Shown here in pieces: positions 9,194-17,700 of a stretch of DNA of 64,000 nt. This DNA is from Tectiglobus sp965223355 (lineage in GTDB: Bacteria > Pseudomonadota > Alphaproteobacteria > Rhizobiales > Hyphomicrobiaceae). Made by a program: the position numbers and the translations under genes. Numbering within the stretch: position 1 is the first letter of the stretch; every line of letters begins with the position of its first letter. Below the pieces are notes generated by a model. It did no database searches. It was given only the letters and a program-made list of their open reading frames with translations, and was not told where the DNA came from. Location: assembly GCA_965223355.1 (NCBI GenBank), contig CBDCWE010000003.1, positions 1,674,001 through 1,738,000 on the forward strand, given 5' to 3'.

Positions 9194-10096
9194 ATGACCG
9201 GCGACTTTCAACACGCTTTGGCGCACGATGCACAGGCAATCACCGTCTACCTGTCCCGAGAAATTGATGAGATGGGGCATGTACCGCCGCGGTTAACAGA
9301 CGCCATGCGCCTGGCCTTGCTCGGCGGCGGCAAGCGTGTTCGACCGTTCCTGGTGATGGAGACCGCATCACTGTTTGGCATCGAACGCGCCCGCGCCATG
9401 CCGGTCGCAGCGGCACTCGAGTGCGTTCACTGCTACTCCCTGGTCCACGACGACCTGCCGGCCATGGACAACGACAAACTGCGCCGCGGCAAGCCGACCG
9501 TGTGGGCGGCTTACGATGAGTGGACGGCGATTCTGGCCGGCGATGCGCTGTTGACCGTCGCATTTGAGATGTGCGCGCGCGGGTCGTGCCATCCGGACCC
9601 GGCCGTCAGGTCGTTGCTTGGCCTGGAACTCGCGCGCGCTGCCGGTCCGGCCGGCATGGTCGCAGGTCAATGCCTCGATTTGCAAAGTGACAAGCTTGCA
9701 ACCCCGGCCGCACCGGACGAGGCCTATATCCGTCAGATGCAGAGCCTGAAAACCGGTGCGCTGCTGCAATTCGCCTGCGAGGCCGGTGCGATCATCGCTA
9801 AAGCATCACGGGCCGATCGTCAGCGGCTGCGCGACTTCGGCGGCCATCTCGGGTATGCCTTTCAGATTGCCGATGACCTGCTCGACATTGAAGGCACGCC
9901 GGACGTCGTCGGCAAGGCGACCGGTAAAGATGCAGCGCAGGGCAAGGCGACATTAGCGTCCGTGCGTGGCGTGGCAGCGGCGCGCGAGGAACTCGGCAAC
10001 GTCGAAACTGCGGCGTTGGCCGTCCTCGAACCGTTTGGGCCGCCGGCTGACGGCTTACGTGCCGTCATGCGCTTTGTCGTGGCGCGGCGCAGTTGA
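9194..10096 (+). CDS. ispA: Polyprenyl synthetase, farnesyl diphosphate synthase type
   Basis: A 300-residue short-chain prenyltransferase that condenses isopentenyl diphosphate with allylic diphosphates to farnesyl diphosphate. Seen: GGGKRVRPFLV, the first aspartate-rich motif DDLPAMDND at D86-D87 with the two-residue insertion typical of bacterial FPP synthases, and the second motif DDLLDIEG at D227-D228, preceded by the usual YAFQIA. The ATG at 9194 was chosen over an open upstream extension because it gives family length and the extension lies opposite mtgA. No dxs or xseB follows, unlike the frequent xseB-ispA-dxs order, so the gene stands alone. Geranylgeranyl synthase is a less likely alternative. 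Confidence 0.9.
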   Translation: MTGDFQHALAHDAQAITVYLSREIDEMGHVPPRLTDAMRLALLGGGKRVRPFLVMETASLFGIERARAMPVAAALECVHCYSLVHDDLPAMDNDKLRRGKPTVWAAYDEWTAILAGDALLTVAFEMCARGSCHPDPAVRSLLGLELARAAGPAGMVAGQCLDLQSDKLATPAAPDEAYIRQMQSLKTGALLQFACEAGAIIAKASRADRQRLRDFGGHLGYAFQIADDLLDIEGTPDVVGKATGKDAAQGKATLASVRGVAAAREELGNVETAALAVLEPFGPPADGLRAVMRFVVARRS

Positions 10097-10250
10097 CCAC
10101 GGTGCGCCGCCCGACATCGCTCGCTTGATCGCTTCGCCCTTGTGCCGGGCGCCGCAGCCGGCTCTCATGGTAGCTAGAGCATTGGGTAGCCAGAGCATAC
10201 GGCAAACCCGCGCAAGCATGGAAGATTTGGCGCGCCAACCGGAGGAACAC

Positions 10251-11588
10251 ATGCCCCATTCCAACGCATCGCTGGCCGACCTGTCGGCAGCCGAAGCTGC
10301 GGCCATGATCGTGGCGCGGGACCTGACATCCGAAGCCTACGTTAGCGCCTGCATCGACCGCATCGCGGAACGTGATCCGGACATCCAGGCCTGGGAGTAT
10401 TTCGACCCGGACTACGCCCTCGCCCAGGCGCGGGCGGCCGACCAGGCCCAATCCGAAGGCCGACCGCTGGGGCCTCTGCACGGACTGCCGGTTGCGATCA
10501 AAGACATCATCGCGACCAAGGACATGCCGACCCAGAACGGCACGCCCATCCATCAGGGCCGCCAGCCGGAGGAAGATGCAACCTGTGTGCGCGTGCTGCG
10601 TGAGGCCGGCGCGATCATCATCGGCAAAGCGGTGACGACCGAGCTTGCCAACAGGTATCCGGGCAAGACCCGCAATCCGCACAATCCGGCGTATTCACCC
10701 GGCGGCTCGTCGTCAGGTTCGGCGGCGGCGGTGGCCTGCGGCATGGTTCCTCTGGCACTTGGCACGCAGACCGGCGGGTCGGTTGTGCGTCCGGCCTCCT
10801 ATTGCGGCATTCACGGCTTGAAACCAACCCTCGGCATGATCCCGCGAACCGGCGTTACGCTGCAATCGCACACACTCGATACCGTCGGCGTCTATGGCCG
10901 TTCATTGGCCGATATCGCGTTGATTTGCGATGCATTATCGGTTCGCGACAGCAGTGATCCGGTCAGCTATCCGCGCGCCGCCGCGCGCTGTGTTGACCAA
11001 CTCGCAGATGACATCGCCGCGCCGCCGCGCATCGCCTTCTGTCACACGCCCGCTTGGGCAGCGGCCGATGCGGCGGCGCGCGCTGCCATCACAAACCTTG
11101 CAAAGTCGTTGGGCGACGCGTGCGTCGAGGTCGAAACGCCGGCCGCGATGGATGACGTTGTCGAGGTTCACCGCATCGTCCACCAGGCCGAGGCCGCCCA
11201 CCATTATGCGCCATTGCGTGAACGCGGCGACGACCGGCTCAGCGCGGCCCTGCGCGCCGTCCTCGACGACGGTGCGGCCATCACCGCCCAGCAGTATCTC
11301 GATGCCCTGGGCCGGCGCGCGCCAATGTACCGCGCCTTCGCCAGCCTGTTCGACAATTTCGATGCGGTCCTGACGTTGTCGTCGCCGGGTTCGGCGCCCA
11401 AGGGCCTGGCCAGCACCGGTAATCCGGTTTTCAATGGTATGTGGACATTTCTGGGCGTGCCGACGGTGACGCTGCCGATGCTCGAGGTGGACGGTATGCC
11501 GTGCGGTGCGCAACTGATCGGATTGCGTCGTGAGGAAGGCAGGCTGCTCAGAACCGCGCGTTGGTGCGAAACCAATGCGTCGCGCTGA
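10251..11588 (+). CDS. Amidase signature family hydrolase
   Basis: A 445-residue amidase-signature enzyme hydrolysing amide bonds through a Ser-cisSer-Lys triad. All three residues are visible: K84 in VAIKDII, S153 in SPGGSSSGSA and S177 in GTQTGGSVVRPAS, with the expected 24-residue spacing between the serines. ATG at 10251 is set by GGAGG five bases upstream; the open frame further upstream overlaps ispA and is ignored. Not a GatA: no gatC or gatB neighbours, and the C-terminal half is short. Substrate is unknown; family members act on aryl amides, malonamide, indoleacetamide or allophanate. A possible terminator hairpin follows 20 bp after the stop. Confidence 0.85.
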   Translation: MPHSNASLADLSAAEAAAMIVARDLTSEAYVSACIDRIAERDPDIQAWEYFDPDYALAQARAADQAQSEGRPLGPLHGLPVAIKDIIATKDMPTQNGTPIHQGRQPEEDATCVRVLREAGAIIIGKAVTTELANRYPGKTRNPHNPAYSPGGSSSGSAAAVACGMVPLALGTQTGGSVVRPASYCGIHGLKPTLGMIPRTGVTLQSHTLDTVGVYGRSLADIALICDALSVRDSSDPVSYPRAAARCVDQLADDIAAPPRIAFCHTPAWAAADAAARAAITNLAKSLGDACVEVETPAAMDDVVEVHRIVHQAEAAHHYAPLRERGDDRLSAALRAVLDDGAAITAQQYLDALGRRAPMYRAFASLFDNFDAVLTLSSPGSAPKGLASTGNPVFNGMWTFLGVPTVTLPMLEVDGMPCGAQLIGLRREEGRLLRTARWCETNASR

Positions 11589-11608
11589 CCGACTGCAAGA
11601 AAAATAGA

Positions 11609-11637
11609 CCCCGACGGCGAGGGGGCAACCGTCGGGG
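11609..11637 (+). terminator. Probable intrinsic terminator after the amidase gene
   Basis: Perfect 9-bp inverted repeat CCCCGACGG / CCGTCGGGG with an 11-base loop, 20 bp after the amidase stop. It has no long T-run (TTC follows), so efficiency is uncertain. Confidence 0.5.
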
Positions 11638-11825
11638 TTCAGTAGCCGACCACAGGCCTCGGTTCGGGAGGGAGAGGACGAGCCCGTGGTGGCGAAACGG
11701 GAGCGGGTCTGGCTCCCGGCCCATTTCTCTATGTAGGTGATGCCAGCGCAATGTCAGGTTCAAAGGCGCACAACAAAATGTGAGCGACATCGATTGCGGG
11801 ACCGAAGGTTGTTGTCTGTCCGACT

Positions 11826-11977
11826 TAGAGAACCTTTAATCAAGCCCGGGGGTCCAGGGGATCCATCCCCTGGTCGGGGTGTTTGAGGGGCTGAAAGCCC
11901 CTCAAGGATCGCCGCACAGCGGCGATTGGTTAAGGGCGCTGCCCTTTGTAAACCCACGATTTGATCAGAGGTTCCTT
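11826..11977. repeat. Family H five-hairpin element (H1)
   Basis: Successive short inverted repeats: CCAGGGGAT/ATCCCCTGG type, TTGAGGGGCT/AGCCCCTCAA, ATCGCCGC/GCGGCGAT, and degenerate TTAAGGGC and CCAAAGGGC stems, ending with TTGATCAGAGGTTCC. Same orientation as H2 and opposite to H3-H5. Lies between the amidase and DUF1194 genes. Confidence 0.85.
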
Positions 11978-11993
11978 AGCTCGAACAATCCCG

Positions 11994-12052
11994 CGCGGCC
12001 GGGCGCTGTTGTGCGCCGGCTGCGTTGCGCGCTGCTTATGGTCCATGCACCA
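11994..12052 (+). repeat. 59-bp dispersed repeat, copy 1
   Basis: Resembles 43579-43637 over about 59 bp with few mismatches; the shared core is CCGGGCGCTGTTGTGCGC. Both copies are non-coding. Function unknown. Apart from this, H1 and the element at 12093, the 11589-12350 stretch shows nothing. Confidence 0.65.
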
Positions 12053-12092
12053 CCCAGCGGCGAACTTGCCACCGTCGGAAATCTTAACGCCG

Positions 12093-12182
12093 CGTCACCC
12101 CGGCGCTTGTCGCCGGGGCCCATCGTCCGACAAGTGCCGCGCGTGTGGGACGATGGATACCGGCAACACGTGCCGGTATGAC
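12093..12182. repeat. Hairpin element related to the ends of the 18.7-19.9 kb array units
   Basis: Begins CGTCACCCCGGC and ends with its near complement GCCGGTATGAC; inside lie an internal inverted pair CCATCGTCC / GGACGATGG and the stretch CGGCAACACGTGCCGG. The right arm matches the GTCATCCCGGCACGTGTTG ends of the A modules at 18748-19910, so this looks like a solitary member of the same family. Confidence 0.75.
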
Positions 12183-12350
12183 ATCTTTGATGTTGATCAC
12201 TCAATCAGCGGCCGTGCGCGCCAATTCAGAGCTGGGGCGGTATAACGGCCGTGAGCGCAAACAAGGCCATGGCAAGGTGCCTTACAGGCGGTATGCTTTG
12301 GCCCCAACCGTTCATGAACTCCCTTGATGAGGCTTGTCGTGAGGCCTGAT

Positions 12351-13118
12351 ATGAGGAAACGCACTATGTTTCGACTGGTGGTTGTCGCCGTGACCGCGCA
12401 GGTCCTATGCGCTCTCGCGCCGCGCGGCGAAGCGGCCGAGCGTGGTTCGGTGTTCCTAAACCTGGTCCTCGCCCTGGATGTCTCGGCCAGTGTCAACGAT
12501 CAAGAATACGCACTGCAGCGACGGGGCACAGCGTTTGCCCTTCGCGATCGACAAGTGCAAGCGGCGATCGCACGCGCTCCGGGTGGTGTCAATATCGCAG
12601 TCATTCAATGGTCGAGCATCACGCAACAGGCCGTGGGGGTCGACTGGACACATGTCGACAGCGCATCTCGCGCCAACGCTGTGGCCGACCGTGTCGATAA
12701 CATGGCGCGACGGCTGCCCGGGGGCAACACCATGATCCACGCTGGCCTCGCATTTGCCGGCATGATGTTGCACCGTGCACCGGCTGCGGCGCAGCGCGAG
12801 GTGATCGACGTCTCGGGTAACGGTGAAGCCGACGACGTCGCTGGGACGGAGAAGGAGCGTGATCGCCTCGTCGCCCGCGGCATTGCGATCAACGGCCTGG
12901 CGATTGAGGAGGACCCCGGCAACATCACGGCGCATTTCCATCGTCATGTCATTGGCGGGCCGGGTGCGTTCGTCATAACCGCTGTCGGCTTTGGCGATTT
13001 CGCACGGGCGATGCGCGTCAAGCTCCTGCGCGAGATCCAGCGTCCCATTGCAATGCAAGATCACCGCACGATGATCGGGCCGGGAAACCTCCGAACATGT
13101 CCAGGGTCCAGGGGATGA
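12351..13118 (+). CDS. DUF1194 protein with von Willebrand A-like fold, secreted
   Basis: About 255 residues. ATG at 12351 is preceded by GAGG; the frame is open to 12324. Seen: an N-terminal signal peptide (hydrophobic run VVVAVTAQVLCALA ending GEAAE), a MIDAS-like LALDVSASVND motif, VIQWSS, GGNTMIHAGLAFA, and VIDVSGNGEADD, all as in DUF1194 proteins of Alphaproteobacteria. Function of the family is unknown; a metal-dependent adhesion site in the periplasm is the structural expectation. The last residues (after about RTMIGP, reading GNLRTCPGSRG) are encoded by repeat H2, whose first hairpin region carries the stop, so the native C-terminus was probably replaced. A paralogue lies at 62412-63146. 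Confidence 0.85.
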   Translation: MRKRTMFRLVVVAVTAQVLCALAPRGEAAERGSVFLNLVLALDVSASVNDQEYALQRRGTAFALRDRQVQAAIARAPGGVNIAVIQWSSITQQAVGVDWTHVDSASRANAVADRVDNMARRLPGGNTMIHAGLAFAGMMLHRAPAAAQREVIDVSGNGEADDVAGTEKERDRLVARGIAINGLAIEEDPGNITAHFHRHVIGGPGAFVITAVGFGDFARAMRVKLLREIQRPIAMQDHRTMIGPGNLRTCPGSRG

Positions 13119-13254
13119 TCCCCTGGTCGGGGAGTTTGAGGGGCTGAAAGCCCCTCAAAGATCGCCGCCAAACGGCGATATGTTAAGGGCGCGGCCCTTA
13201 ACGATCCCGCCAAAGGGCCGAGCCCTTTGGAAACCTGAGATTTGATCGGGTCTT
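13083..13254. repeat. Family H five-hairpin element (H2), overlapping a gene end
   Basis: All five stems are present in the order CCAGGGGAT, TTGAGGGGCT, ATCGCCGC, TTAAGGGC, CCAAAGGGC, each followed by its complement. The left 36 bp are read as the last codons and stop of the DUF1194 gene. The right end lies 73 bp from the ssb stop, on the far side of which ssb runs convergently, so the element could work as a bidirectional terminator. Confidence 0.9.
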
Positions 13255-13326
13255 CAATCGCTTAGCCTTTCAGAGCCGGCACGGTGCCCCCTTGGGCCGG
13301 AAACGGGCCTATTGGTCCCGTATCAC

Positions 13327-13821
13327 TTAAAATGGAATGTCGTCGTCGAGTGGTTGGTCGTGCCCGCCACCACCGCCGCCGGCGGCGGCAGGCCGGCGCG
13401 GCTCATCATAGCCACCGCCGCCGAAATTGTCGTAGTTGGACTGGCCGCCCTCACCGCTGCCGGCGCTATTGCGCCCATCCAGCATCGTCAGTGTCGAATT
13501 GAAGCCCTGCAGAACGACCTCCGTCGAATAGCGGTCCTGGCCTTGCTGGTCCTGATACTTGCGGGTCTGCAGCTGGCCTTCGAGGTAGACCTTTGCCCCT
13601 TTGCGCAAATACTGCTCGACCACCCGACACAGACCCTCACTGAAAATCACAACCCTGTGCCATTCGGTGCGCTCGCGTCGCTCGCCGGTCGACTTGTCGC
13701 GCCAGCTTTCCGACGTTGCAACGCGCAGGTGTGCAATCGGCCGCCCATCCTGCGTGCGCCTGATCTCAGGATCGGCACCGAGGTTGCCGACAAGGATGAC
13801 TTTGTTGACTGATCCGGCCAT
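13327..13821 (-). CDS. ssb: Single-stranded DNA-binding protein
   Basis: A 164-residue bacterial SSB: N-terminal OB fold, then a Gly-rich flexible linker and the acidic tip DDDIPF that recruits repair and replication proteins. Seen: [21 protein letters not shown] start (ATG at 13821, chosen because the family begins here although the frame extends upstream), TEWHRVVIF and [15 protein letters not shown]. It binds single-stranded DNA as a tetramer in replication, recombination and repair. A perfect GTTC-N7-GTTC box lies about 180 bp upstream, suggesting LexA/SOS control. uvrA, which is often divergent from ssb in Alphaproteobacteria, is not present here. Confidence 0.97.
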   Translation of the reverse strand: MAGSVNKVILVGNLGADPEIRRTQDGRPIAHLRVATSESWRDKSTGERRERTEWHRVVIFSEGLCRVVEQYLRKGAKVYLEGQLQTRKYQDQQGQDRYSTEVVLQGFNSTLTMLDGRNSAGSGEGGQSNYDNFGGGGYDEPRRPAAAGGGGGGHDQPLDDDIPF

Positions 13822-14001
13822 GAAGCGACCCTTTCCTGTAACTTTGAAGCAAGTTGCGCACGAACGCGCCGACCCGGTGTTGCTCCTCGAGGGATATCCG
13901 ATCGGCCTCCACGACTCGATTTCCTTGATCAAACCCTAACGTGTTACGGCGCCATGACATCTCGTGAGATGCGATTGTCCACGACAATCGCGCATAATTA
14001 T

Positions 14002-14016
14002 GTTCTACAATTGTTC
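14002..14016. promoter_or_regulatory. Putative LexA (SOS) box upstream of ssb
   Basis: GTTCTACAATTGTTC matches the alphaproteobacterial LexA consensus GTTC-N7-GTTC exactly. It lies 181 bp upstream of the ssb start in an otherwise gene-free region (13822-14283) where I see no other signal. The only other gene that could use it, at 14284, is convergent to the region. Confidence 0.6.
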
Positions 14017-14283
14017 CGGAAAAGTTGCAAGCGCAAGCTGGTTGGACCCGCCGCAGGCAAGGCCACTGTGCCGGCCTGCTGCCGTGCCGTGCCGCTCGCG
14101 TGTCCGGCCACCGCCGCGACCACCGATCAGATCATGGGCTCTGGCTCGTCGGGGAAGCGGGCCGGTGCGAGCTAAGCGTGAAACGCGATAACCCGACGGC
14201 CCGGCGTTCCTCGGTCCAGCGTGCATCGCTCCAGCTTTCGTCGCCCCACCCGGCTCGGTACGGGCGATCAACCCGCGCGCCAC

Positions 14284-16347
14284 TTATTGACCGACCCGTG
14301 CATCAACCGCCGCCGCCATGCTCTGCATCAGGTGCGGTGCAATGAACTCAGCCGGTCTGCAGTCTTCGATCGACGACAACCTCAGATAGAGCGAGGACAG
14401 GTTGCCGGCAAACTGGGCCCCGTTGGCACGGCGCGCCACGCCTTGTGCAACCGAACCCTTGCTCCAGCGCGCTTTGCAGGCGAGCGTCTCAAGGTAGGTC
14501 GTCAGTTCCGATCGGTAGTCCGGCGTATTGGCTGGCAGGGCGGCGATGGCCAGCGACTGCCAGCGCGCAGCATCGTCCGAGGTTGCCCAGGCCGCACTGG
14601 CTCGGCTGGACAGAATGCCCTTCAGGCTGTCCGCCACCTGCCCGCGCAGCTGATCGCTGACAATCGATTTGAGCGTTGCTTCGAGCGTTTCCCGTTCGAG
14701 CTTGCTCAGCGGTTTGATCGACACTTTGCTCATGTCGGCCAGCGTTAGGCGGCCGGCGACGGTCGGCGGCGTCATCCAAACCGCGGCCCAGCGCATGTCC
14801 GCCCCGGTCAGGTTTGTACCGGTCATGTCGGCTGCATGCAAACGCGTCCGCACCATCGTCGCAGCCGACAGGTCCGCATCGCGCAACACGGCGCCCTGTA
14901 AATGTGCGTGCGATAGTGACGCGCCCTGGAGCTGCGCATTCGAGAAGTCGGCAAACTGCAATTGGGCGCCGTTGAAATCTGCACCTTCGAGCCGCGCAAC
15001 CAGGAATTTCGCACCTTGCGCCTGGATCCCGGCCGTCATGTCCGTCTTGCGCAAATCAGCGTTCCAGAAGTTCGCACCTTCAAGAATTGAGTACTTCAAG
15101 ACGGCGCCGACCAACCGGGCATTTTCGAGCTTGGCATGGCTGAGATTGATGCCGGTCATCTGTGCGCCGTCGAGCCTGGCGCCTGTGAAGTCGGCGCCAA
15201 CGGCACTTGCACACTTGGCCTTTGTGCGACCATCGCCGAGCACCAATTCTGTTTCATCCTGGCAGTTGAGGCGGACGTTGCGCAAATCCGTGCCGATCAG
15301 CGTTGCCCCGTCGAGGTTCGCGCCCGTCATGTCGGCCTGATGAAGGTCGGACCGGTCGAGCTTGGCGAAGCGCAGATCACGCCCGCGCAGGGAGATCGAC
15401 CGTTCGCCCTTGGTGACCTCTCGGTCGGTAACCAGGTCGATATCGGTCACGATCAGCCGGCGATGAAAAAACCCGAACAGTGAACCATCGGCGCGCCCCC
15501 ACGAAAACGGCAGCGAAAACCCCTGGTCGAAAATCGTCCCGCCGTTGTTCGCGCGTTCCTCGTTGTGCTCGATGCGAAGCAGTTTGCGCACTGCATCATC
15601 GAGCGCTTCACCGGGTATGGTTGCGACCACAAACGAGAAAGCGGCAACACCAGCCAGTAGCGCCGAGGTCATCAGAAAACTCAGCGGGTGCGCCACACTG
15701 GTCCGCCAAAACGCCTGGAAGAAACTGGTTTCGGCGCGCGTCAGAAACACCCCGATCAGGCTCAAAACACCGATGTCGAGCAACAGCGCAATGCGGTGGG
15801 TCCAGGTGATCACGGCATTGTGGTAGGGCAGAAACGAGATCTGAATGAACAGCATCAACACCACTGGCAGGATGGCCAGCGTCAGCCACGACATCGAGTG
15901 CAGGAAGAGGCTCATAATGGCGCTGCGATGCGGCCCGGCAACGCCCTGCACAAAGAAGAAATTGTGCAGCTCGAGGCGCAGTGGATGTGTGCGCCGCAAC
16001 GTCGGTTCGAGCTGCCGGACGGAGATGTCGAATTCCAACGTCTTGCGCGCCAGCAGGACTAGCTGCGAGATCAGCCCGAGATGAAACAGCAACAGAAAAA
16101 TCGGCGCGAACTGGAAGAACTGGACCATCGGAATTGGAACGCCGAGGATCGGCAGCTGCACAGGTTTTTCGAGCAGCAGGTCCTGATGGCTGACACCGGC
16201 AACCGCGATCATCAAATACGCCATGACGCCGAGGAAGATCAGCCACGCCATGTGGGCCGTGTCGCTCGAACGGTTGACGGCCTCAAGCAGCGAATACGGA
16301 TTAACGGGTGTTTCACCGTCGTTGCCGAGACGCACAGCATCACTCAT
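14284..16347 (-). CDS. Membrane protein with pentapeptide-repeat domain
   Basis: A 687-residue protein in three parts. Residues about 30-240 hold five or six hydrophobic transmembrane segments (AWLIFLGVMAYLMIAVAGV, FAPIFLLLFHLGLISQLVLL, SWLTLAILPVVLMLF, IALLLDIGVLSLIGVF, LSFLMTSALLAGVAAFSFV). Residues about 330-545 are pentapeptide repeats of the A(D/N)LXX type (DRSDLHQADMTGANLDGATL, NADLRKTDM, GADFNGAQLQFADFSNAQL), which form a right-handed quadrilateral beta helix. The rest is a Cys-poor C-terminal domain with ETLACKARW. Similar membrane/pentapeptide fusions are common in Alphaproteobacteria without known function. The repeat domain probably faces the cytoplasm or periplasm as a binding surface; which side cannot be told here. 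Confidence 0.85.
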   Translation of the reverse strand: MSDAVRLGNDGETPVNPYSLLEAVNRSSDTAHMAWLIFLGVMAYLMIAVAGVSHQDLLLEKPVQLPILGVPIPMVQFFQFAPIFLLLFHLGLISQLVLLARKTLEFDISVRQLEPTLRRTHPLRLELHNFFFVQGVAGPHRSAIMSLFLHSMSWLTLAILPVVLMLFIQISFLPYHNAVITWTHRIALLLDIGVLSLIGVFLTRAETSFFQAFWRTSVAHPLSFLMTSALLAGVAAFSFVVATIPGEALDDAVRKLLRIEHNEERANNGGTIFDQGFSLPFSWGRADGSLFGFFHRRLIVTDIDLVTDREVTKGERSISLRGRDLRFAKLDRSDLHQADMTGANLDGATLIGTDLRNVRLNCQDETELVLGDGRTKAKCASAVGADFTGARLDGAQMTGINLSHAKLENARLVGAVLKYSILEGANFWNADLRKTDMTAGIQAQGAKFLVARLEGADFNGAQLQFADFSNAQLQGASLSHAHLQGAVLRDADLSAATMVRTRLHAADMTGTNLTGADMRWAAVWMTPPTVAGRLTLADMSKVSIKPLSKLERETLEATLKSIVSDQLRGQVADSLKGILSSRASAAWATSDDAARWQSLAIAALPANTPDYRSELTTYLETLACKARWSKGSVAQGVARRANGAQFAGNLSSLYLRLSSIEDCRPAEFIAPHLMQSMAAAVDARVGQ

Positions 16348-16594
16348 GCGGGAAACCTCTCCACGCGGTACAATTACAGTTCAGCCCGGACAATAGCCGA
16401 CATTCAACCTGCAGGTAACGCCTCCGGCGCCGGTCGCCGACGCAACGCCGCCAGGTGTTGCCCAATTGTTTCGGGACTGCCCCAAGCCGTTCGTGATCGC
16501 CACTGCGGCAACCGAGACGGCCTCGCAATCAGCCGATTGTGCCAATCCGTCGCAATCGGCGGACGTGGCTGACCAAGTCGTGCCTGATCGAACA

Positions 16595-17356
16595 TTAACC
16601 GCCCATGACTGCGTAACCGCCGTCGACAGGAATGGCGGTTCCGGTTACGAAATCCGAACCGGCCCCGGCCAGGAATTGGGCGATGCCTTCAAAGTCGTCG
16701 GGCGTGCCCCAGCGCTCGGCAGGCGTGCGCTGCACAACGCGGTCATGGAGGCCGTCGACCTGCTGGCGTGCAGCCTGCGTCAGCTCGGTATCAATCCAGC
16801 CCGGCAGCACCGAGTTGACCTGGATGTTGTCCTGTGCCCAAGCCGTCGCCAGGACGCGGGTCAGTTGGACCACGCCGCCTTTGGTCGAGGCGTATGCGGC
16901 GGCAAACGGCAATCCGAAGATCGATGCCATCGAGCCAATTGTAATGATCTTGCCGCCGCCCTGCGCCTTCATCGCCGGATAAACCGCTTGCGCACAGTAG
17001 AACGGCCCGCTGAGATTGGTCTCGAGGATCCACTTCCATTGTTCTGGCGTGTAATCCTGCGGCGGTTTGCGATCATTGACGCCGGCGTTGGCGACCAGAC
17101 AGTCGACCCGGCCGAACTGGTCTAGGGTCGAGGTGACCATGGCCTTGACCGATTGTTGGTTGGTAACGTCGACGGGGACGACTGCGGCGCGCGCGCCAAG
17201 GCGGCGCAAGTCAGCGGCGGCGCGGTCTGACTTTTCCTGGTTTCGTGCCGCAATCACAATATCGGCGCCGGCCTTGGCCATGCCGCGTGCCATACCAAGG
17301 CCGATACCTCCATTGCCACCCGTGACAATGGCCACGCGTCCGCTCAAATCAAACAT
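16595..17356 (-). CDS. Short-chain dehydrogenase/reductase (SDR)
   Basis: A 253-residue classical SDR using NAD(H) or NADP(H). Seen: Rossmann glycine motif TGGNGGIGLG near the N-terminus, NAG (LVANAGVND), the catalytic Ser in ITIGSMAS, the YASTK Tyr/Lys pair and the C-terminal PVDGGYAVMGG. The acidic/basic pattern after beta strand 2 (IAARNQEKSD) with Arg favours NADP(H). Closest in pattern to gluconate/2-deoxygluconate dehydrogenase-like SDRs, but substrate cannot be assigned. It stands alone; repeat R2 lies between its start and the divergent gene at 17701. About 250 bp without recognisable signals separate it from the pentapeptide gene. Confidence 0.88.
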   Translation of the reverse strand: MFDLSGRVAIVTGGNGGIGLGMARGMAKAGADIVIAARNQEKSDRAAADLRRLGARAAVVPVDVTNQQSVKAMVTSTLDQFGRVDCLVANAGVNDRKPPQDYTPEQWKWILETNLSGPFYCAQAVYPAMKAQGGGKIITIGSMASIFGLPFAAAYASTKGGVVQLTRVLATAWAQDNIQVNSVLPGWIDTELTQAARQQVDGLHDRVVQRTPAERWGTPDDFEGIAQFLAGAGSDFVTGTAIPVDGGYAVMGG

Positions 17357-17400
17357 TGCCGATCCTCCTCGCTGTAACTCGGTCGCGCTGTGCGCCGTGC

Positions 17401-17539
17401 CTAGAGCAACCTGCCTTTATTCGGAATCGGAACGATCCCGAATAAAGGCAGAAAGTTGCTCGCCTCTAAAGTGGCGATCATCTTTGTGCTTTAAGTTGGA
17501 ACCGCAATAGCGGTTCCAACTTAAAGCACGATGATCTAG
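17401..17539. repeat. Family R element (R2), full length, reverse orientation
   Basis: 139 bp bounded by CTAG on both sides. From the left: CTAGAGCAACCTGCC, an inverted pair CCTTTATTCGG / CGAATAAAGG, GAAAGTTGCTCGCC, then the long palindrome with GTGCTTTAAGTTGGAACCGC arms, then GATCTAG. It occupies the divergent promoter region of the SDR (minus) and the Cys-cluster gene (plus), so it may affect both. Confidence 0.92.
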
Positions 17540-17700
17540 CCTATTGGGCTTGTGCGACCTGCTGCAACGGCATTTGCACGGTTCACGACGGTCGGGGCGC
17601 AGTTGTACATATGTACAAAATTAATGTCCCAAGATCATGGGAATCATCCGACGCCGCTGCTAGGAAGCCAACCGTCGCTCGCAACCGAGGGGAGCCCCGC

